Source: Carboxylicivirga sp.
Lineage (GTDB): Bacteria; Bacteroidota; Bacteroidia; Bacteroidales; Marinilabiliaceae
DNA: 64,000 bases
Assembly: GCA_025210475.1 (NCBI GenBank)
Contig: JAOARW010000068.1
Location: 18,167 to 82,166, forward strand
Reading direction: 5' to 3'
The notes beneath the pieces were generated by a model. The model searched no databases. It saw only the letters and a list, made by a program, of their open reading frames with translations, and was not told where the DNA came from. Below are positions 60,324 through 64,000 of the stretch, piece after piece. Position 1 is the first letter of the stretch, and every line of letters begins with the position of its first letter. Made by a program: the position numbers and the translations under genes.

Positions 60324-62573
60324 TTATTTTTTTAAGTATGCAGGGTTAAGGGTTTTTATGATAGCAGGTATTAAAAGCAGGGCACAAATAAGACACGAGA
60401 AGATGGAGATGACCACCAATAAACCAAAGAATCGTAAGGGGGCAAAATTGGAAAATATCAGTGCCGAAAAGCCGATGATTACCGACATTGCATTAAATAC
60501 AATTCCTCGTCCGGTTGTTTTAAAAGTATTTGAAATGGCCAAATCGATGTTTTGTGTGATTGCGTATTCACGCTTATATCGCCATATAAAATGGATGGTG
60601 TAGTCAACGCCAACGCCAATCATAATGGATGATAATAGCGTGGTTGCGATATCCAATGGTATATCCAATAATCCCATTATGCCGAACAAGAAAAGGGTGG
60701 ATAACAATAGGGGTAAACTGGCATGCAACCCGGCTGTGAATGATCTGAAAATAAGCGTTAACAAAACAAAAATGATAGCAAAAGCCAGCATAAGCGATGA
60801 CTTCTGACCATTGATAACCATGTCGGCAATCTGTATTTTGGATAGGCCGGGTCCGCTAATGCTTACCAGTTGTGGATCATTTTTTGTAATATCGGCAAGG
60901 GCTTTTAAAATAGCTTTACCCGTTTGGTTACTGCCATCTTTCATGCTAACCAAAATTCTCGAGTGCTCGTAATTGTAATCGATGAACTGGGCTATCTGTT
61001 CGTCAAAACCACTCATCGAAAAAATTTCGAGGTATTGTATCGCTTCTGCTTTTGAATTGGGTAAATTATTATAAGCTACATCACCAGGGGCAAACATGCC
61101 TTTGCTTAATTCTTTAAAAAATACACTTGGAGAGATGATATTGACGGCCGTGGGCAATTTCTCAATTTCTTTGGTGTAGGTTTCAATACGCTGAAGAGCA
61201 TCAGGAGCCAGTACATCGCCCTTAAAAAGGATGGATACATATTGTGAACCACCAAACTTATCGTTAACTAAATCAATGCCTTTTTTTATGTCTGATTTGC
61301 CAATAAAATATTCCTCCACATTTGTGTCAACCCGCAGATTAAATAAACCAGCTATACTTATTAAGGACACAAGTGTGAAAACAAGGATAACACGAAGGTT
61401 ATATTTGGTGACCCATTGCGTGAAACATTCTAAGACTTGATCAACAAATGAATGTTGAGGTTTAGATGGTGCTTTAGCTGATCTTTTTCTTTTGGCGAAG
61501 GCCAGAATAAGTGGAATTAAGTACAGACTTAGTATTAAGGCTATTCCAATGCCTGCTGCTGACAGTAGGCCTAATTCTGCTGCCGGCGGCATGTCATGTG
61601 ATAGCAATCCCAACATTCCACCAATGGTCGTTAGGGCAGTTATAATAATCGGCTTTTTTAGCTCCTGAAATATCTCAATGGCAATTTCTTTCATCGAAGC
61701 CGATGAATTGGCTTGTGCTTTTTCCTGGTACAGATTTATTAAATGGATACCGTAATCGTTCGCAATGGCAATGAGCATGATTGGCAGCAAAACAGAAATC
61801 AGAGAGATTTCCCAGTGCATCACTGCCATAATCGCAAACGATAGTATTATGGAGAGAATCACAATGAGAAAAGGCAATATTACTCCCTTCCATTCGCGAA
61901 ACGAGAAATATAGCATCACAATCATTAATATAAGCGCCAAAGGAAGCAGAAATACCAAATCAGATTTGATGTAGGATTTTATTGATTGACGTATATACGA
62001 AAGACCACCAACGTATATTTCTTCTTTTCCGGGTGTGGTATCAATAACCTTTTCTATTGATGGAATTAATACATTATCAGCAATGGCGTTGCTCTTGGTT
62101 AAGATGATGGCGGTGGCTTTAAAGTCATCTGAAACAAACCGTTTTCCCATGGGATTCTTAAGAATCTTTCTTTTTAAAAAATCCTTTTCCGCGAGATTAT
62201 TCGGGATATCGCTGATCAATGGATTGATTTCAGAAAAACCATCAACATAGTTAAATTCAATAGCATCTAGTATGGAAAGGCAGTTTTCGATACCATCTAA
62301 TTCCTTCAACTTTATGGTTAGCTGTTCAAGGCGATGATAACTTTTAGCATTTAAAATATTATCCTCAGAGTTTAGAATCAACATTACCTTTTCGCTGCCG
62401 CCAAATATGTTGTTCAATTCATTTATAAAAGCTCTATTACCAACATGAGCCGGAATATATTTTTCAAAGCCCGGATTTATCCGTAATTGCGTTAACTGCG
62501 TTGCTGAAAGAATGGTTATAAAAATTGTAATGAATATTACCCAATATTTATACCTCCCAATGATTTTTTTCAT
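60324..62573 (-). CDS. MMPL/RND-family lipid exporter
   Basis: A 749-residue RND-superfamily transporter of the MMPL/sterol-sensing type: twelve helices in two repeats, each with a large periplasmic domain after the first helix. The proton-relay motifs ANDYGIHLINLY and GVDYTIHFIWRY occupy equivalent places in the two halves. Members export mycolates, hopanoids, polyenes and other envelope lipids. It is the first gene of the ten-gene operon; its 5' end faces the AraC gene across a 395-base region. The name of the substrate cannot be deduced. Confidence 0.87.
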   Translation of the reverse strand: MKKIIGRYKYWVIFITIFITILSATQLTQLRINPGFEKYIPAHVGNRAFINELNNIFGGSEKVMLILNSEDNILNAKSYHRLEQLTIKLKELDGIENCLSILDAIEFNYVDGFSEINPLISDIPNNLAEKDFLKRKILKNPMGKRFVSDDFKATAIILTKSNAIADNVLIPSIEKVIDTTPGKEEIYVGGLSYIRQSIKSYIKSDLVFLLPLALILMIVMLYFSFREWKGVILPFLIVILSIILSFAIMAVMHWEISLISVLLPIMLIAIANDYGIHLINLYQEKAQANSSASMKEIAIEIFQELKKPIIITALTTIGGMLGLLSHDMPPAAELGLLSAAGIGIALILSLYLIPLILAFAKRKRSAKAPSKPQHSFVDQVLECFTQWVTKYNLRVILVFTLVSLISIAGLFNLRVDTNVEEYFIGKSDIKKGIDLVNDKFGGSQYVSILFKGDVLAPDALQRIETYTKEIEKLPTAVNIISPSVFFKELSKGMFAPGDVAYNNLPNSKAEAIQYLEIFSMSGFDEQIAQFIDYNYEHSRILVSMKDGSNQTGKAILKALADITKNDPQLVSISGPGLSKIQIADMVINGQKSSLMLAFAIIFVLLTLIFRSFTAGLHASLPLLLSTLFLFGIMGLLDIPLDIATTLLSSIMIGVGVDYTIHFIWRYKREYAITQNIDLAISNTFKTTGRGIVFNAMSVIIGFSALIFSNFAPLRFFGLLVVISIFSCLICALLLIPAIIKTLNPAYLKK

Positions 62574-62968
62574 TCTAATCGTGATACTTTTCTGATGCAG
62601 ATACTCTTACATCTTCACCCCTTTGTTATTCTCCAAATAATTCAAACATGTAAATGTAGAGCGATTAAGCACGGGCGACCGTATTAAAAAGCTCAAGTGT
62701 AGAATTTGCGTGGTGAAGTGTTAATTCATCGTCATGAAGCAAGTTCAATAATAATTAAGAGAGTGTCAACTATTTGTTAATGAATAGTTACCTGTTCGAA
62801 AGAGAAGTTCTATTAGGCAAATCCCAGAAATATTTTTAATTGATTATTGTAAAAGGAGGAATTGGAGTACTTTCTATTAATCGCTTTTTGTAAGAATAAT
62901 ACCGAACCATGATTGGTAGTTGATTAATAAATATGAATTAATTTTGGCTATATAATTGGATTGATATA
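62574..62968. promoter_or_regulatory. Divergent control region between the lipid operon and the AraC gene
   Basis: The 395-base gap should hold the operon promoter (minus) and the araC promoter (plus). On the plus strand TAATTTTG at 62939-62946 fits the -7 consensus and is about 23 bases before the AraC start codon; TTG at 62920-62922 is a weak -33. No clear TAnnTTTG box is seen on the minus strand near the MMPL start. No RNA gene is evident. Confidence 0.4.
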
Positions 62969-63808
62969 ATGAATAACTCTCATTTTAGATTAGATACTTT
63001 TGTGGGGCATCCCAATGAAGTTTTTCATGTGGCAAGAACGACTATCAGTTCGCAGGACGATCTGCAGCTTCACAACCATGGTTTTGCCGAGGTATTCTGG
63101 ATAAAAGAGGGAAGAGGAATTCATATTATCAATGGGCAGGAATTACCTATTTGTAAAGGTCAGTTATGCATGATTAGACCGTCGGATGAACATACCTTTC
63201 GTTTGGACAAGAATCACGAGAGCCTTGTCGTTACAAATATTGCCTTTGGCCAGGATAGTCTGAAATATTTTAAAGAACGTTATTTCAATGATTCAGATTC
63301 ATATTTTTGGACGGATAACACATTGCCATTTACCATACAACTAGACAGTAATCAGTTAAATGAATTATCGGCCATAACCAACCGGCTCATAAGTCAACCG
63401 CATGACTTTTTGCATCTCGACTACATCATGATTCATGTGTTTCGCCTGCTGAACACCTTACAGAGAGAGCAACTACATATTCCACATTGGCTGGCTTATG
63501 CATTGGATAATTACAATACACCTGATAAGTTTAAGGATGGGATTCAGGGCTTTGTGGCACTTACGGAGCGTTCTGTAGATCATGTTAATCGAGTATTGCA
63601 ACAGCACTTAATGCAAACCCTTACCGAAACAGTAATTAAAGCCCGTTTGCAATATGCCTGTCGGCAGTTGATTATGACCAATTCATCCATCAAAACCATT
63701 TGTTTCGATTGTGGCTTTGATTCAATAAGCTATTTCTATCGTTTATTTAAAAAGCACATCGGTCAAACGCCTGTTCAATATCGGAAGAAAAACCATAAGG
63801 TGCATTAA
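62969..63808 (+). CDS. AraC-family transcriptional regulator with cupin sensor (ChbR-like)
   Basis: A 279-residue regulator: an N-terminal cupin-like ligand domain (about 1-120; LHNHGFAEVFWIKEGRGIHI, GQLCMIRPSDEHTF) and a C-terminal AraC double HTH (about 185-275; KTICFDCGFDSISYFYRLFKKHIG and PVQYRK at the end). The N-domain pattern is like ChbR/MelR-type regulators that sense small ligands. It is divergent from the lipid operon, which makes it a candidate regulator of it, but the region downstream is occupied by an IS and its original partner may have been lost. Confidence 0.85.
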   Translation: MNNSHFRLDTFVGHPNEVFHVARTTISSQDDLQLHNHGFAEVFWIKEGRGIHIINGQELPICKGQLCMIRPSDEHTFRLDKNHESLVVTNIAFGQDSLKYFKERYFNDSDSYFWTDNTLPFTIQLDSNQLNELSAITNRLISQPHDFLHLDYIMIHVFRLLNTLQREQLHIPHWLAYALDNYNTPDKFKDGIQGFVALTERSVDHVNRVLQQHLMQTLTETVIKARLQYACRQLIMTNSSIKTICFDCGFDSISYFYRLFKKHIGQTPVQYRKKNHKVH

Positions 63809-63913
63809 GTAAGGTGAATAGAGTAGTTTTAATGTTTGCTGTAAAATGTGCTTTTTACGGATCACACCAAAAAGTTGGGTCTGAATTAAAATGAAGCCAT
63901 CTTTGTATCAATT

Positions 63914-64000
63914 ATGAAGAATGACCTTAACACAGCTTTATTAGAGCTGATCCTGCCACAAGGGATATTAGATTACTTTGATATTGTAGATTTTAAACAA
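63914..64000 (+). CDS. Transposase N-terminal fragment (ISAon1-type), cut by window end
   Basis: The last 29 codons of the window (MKNDLNTALLELILPQGILD, then YFDIVDFKQ) match the start of the small N-terminal-region protein of ISAon1-like transposases in Bacteroidota. The element continues beyond the window. Its left terminal repeat should lie within 63810-63913; a GTAAAA...TTTTTAC hairpin is present at about 63841-63858, but I cannot fix the end. The call rests on a short sequence. Confidence 0.5.
   Translation, partial: MKNDLNTALLELILPQGILDYFDIVDFKQ

Noticed and set aside
59760..60603. Plus-strand open frames opposite the LolA-like and MMPL genes
   Set aside because: They run against conserved coding sequence and show no recognisable motif.
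1..64000. CRISPR array, rRNA or tRNA genes
   Set aside because: I saw no regularly spaced direct repeats, no rRNA segments and no convincing tRNA cloverleaf or TTCGANNC-type arm.

Overview
The window looks like a chromosomal segment of a marine or sediment member of the Bacteroidota, probably near the Marinilabiliales/Prolixibacteraceae (lineage is inferred). The evidence is moderate to low GC, a fused ccoN-ccoO oxidase gene, BtuB/BtuG-type B12 uptake genes, a DUF5686 outer-membrane protein, Cys-type sulfatases, a propeller-sensing membrane AraC regulator, and several TAnnTTTG -7 boxes typical of this phylum.

Layout. 1-7967 is a cbb3 oxidase locus: ccoI (cut by the window edge), ccoS, ccoNO fusion, ccoQ, single-haem ccoP, ccoG, fixH and a TauE/DsbD-like membrane protein. 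A small four-helix-bundle gene inside inverted repeats sits between ccoP and ccoG. 8183-12711 is a cobalamin locus: promoter, cobalamin riboswitch, BtuB-type receptor, BtuG-type propeller lipoprotein, terminator, and a second propeller-like lipoprotein with its own candidate promoter. 12762-20688 holds housekeeping genes: a hotdog thioesterase, prfC, a PHP-type histidinol phosphatase, a three-gene biotin-dependent acyl-CoA carboxylase operon and ferritin. 20767-25010 pairs a GH15 hydrolase divergently with an OtsA-OtsB fusion (trehalose metabolism). 25087-30757 is an RND efflux operon.

30916-45558 holds a PaaI-like thioesterase, an outer-membrane beta-barrel, a very large hybrid histidine kinase, a membrane-bound propeller-AraC regulator without kinase or receiver domains, and three consecutive sulfatases that this regulator plausibly controls. 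45861-51080 holds an SPFH protein with an apparent frameshift at a run of seven A, a VWA protein, and a LytS/LytTR two-component pair with a TPR sensor.

51254-62573 is the most unusual region: ten closely spaced minus-strand genes. In transcription order they are MMPL/RND exporter, LolA-like carrier, TauE/SafE permease, CdsA-like cytidylyltransferase, SEC59/COG0170-like kinase, acyl-reductase-like SDR, CDP-alcohol phosphotransferase, DUF5686 outer-membrane barrel, classical SDR and a two-domain VOC protein. Together they look like a dedicated pathway that activates a lipid alcohol, attaches a head group and exports the product to the outer membrane. I do not recognise a described system with this composition. 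A ChbR-like AraC gene is divergent from it, and the window ends inside the first codons of an IS transposase.
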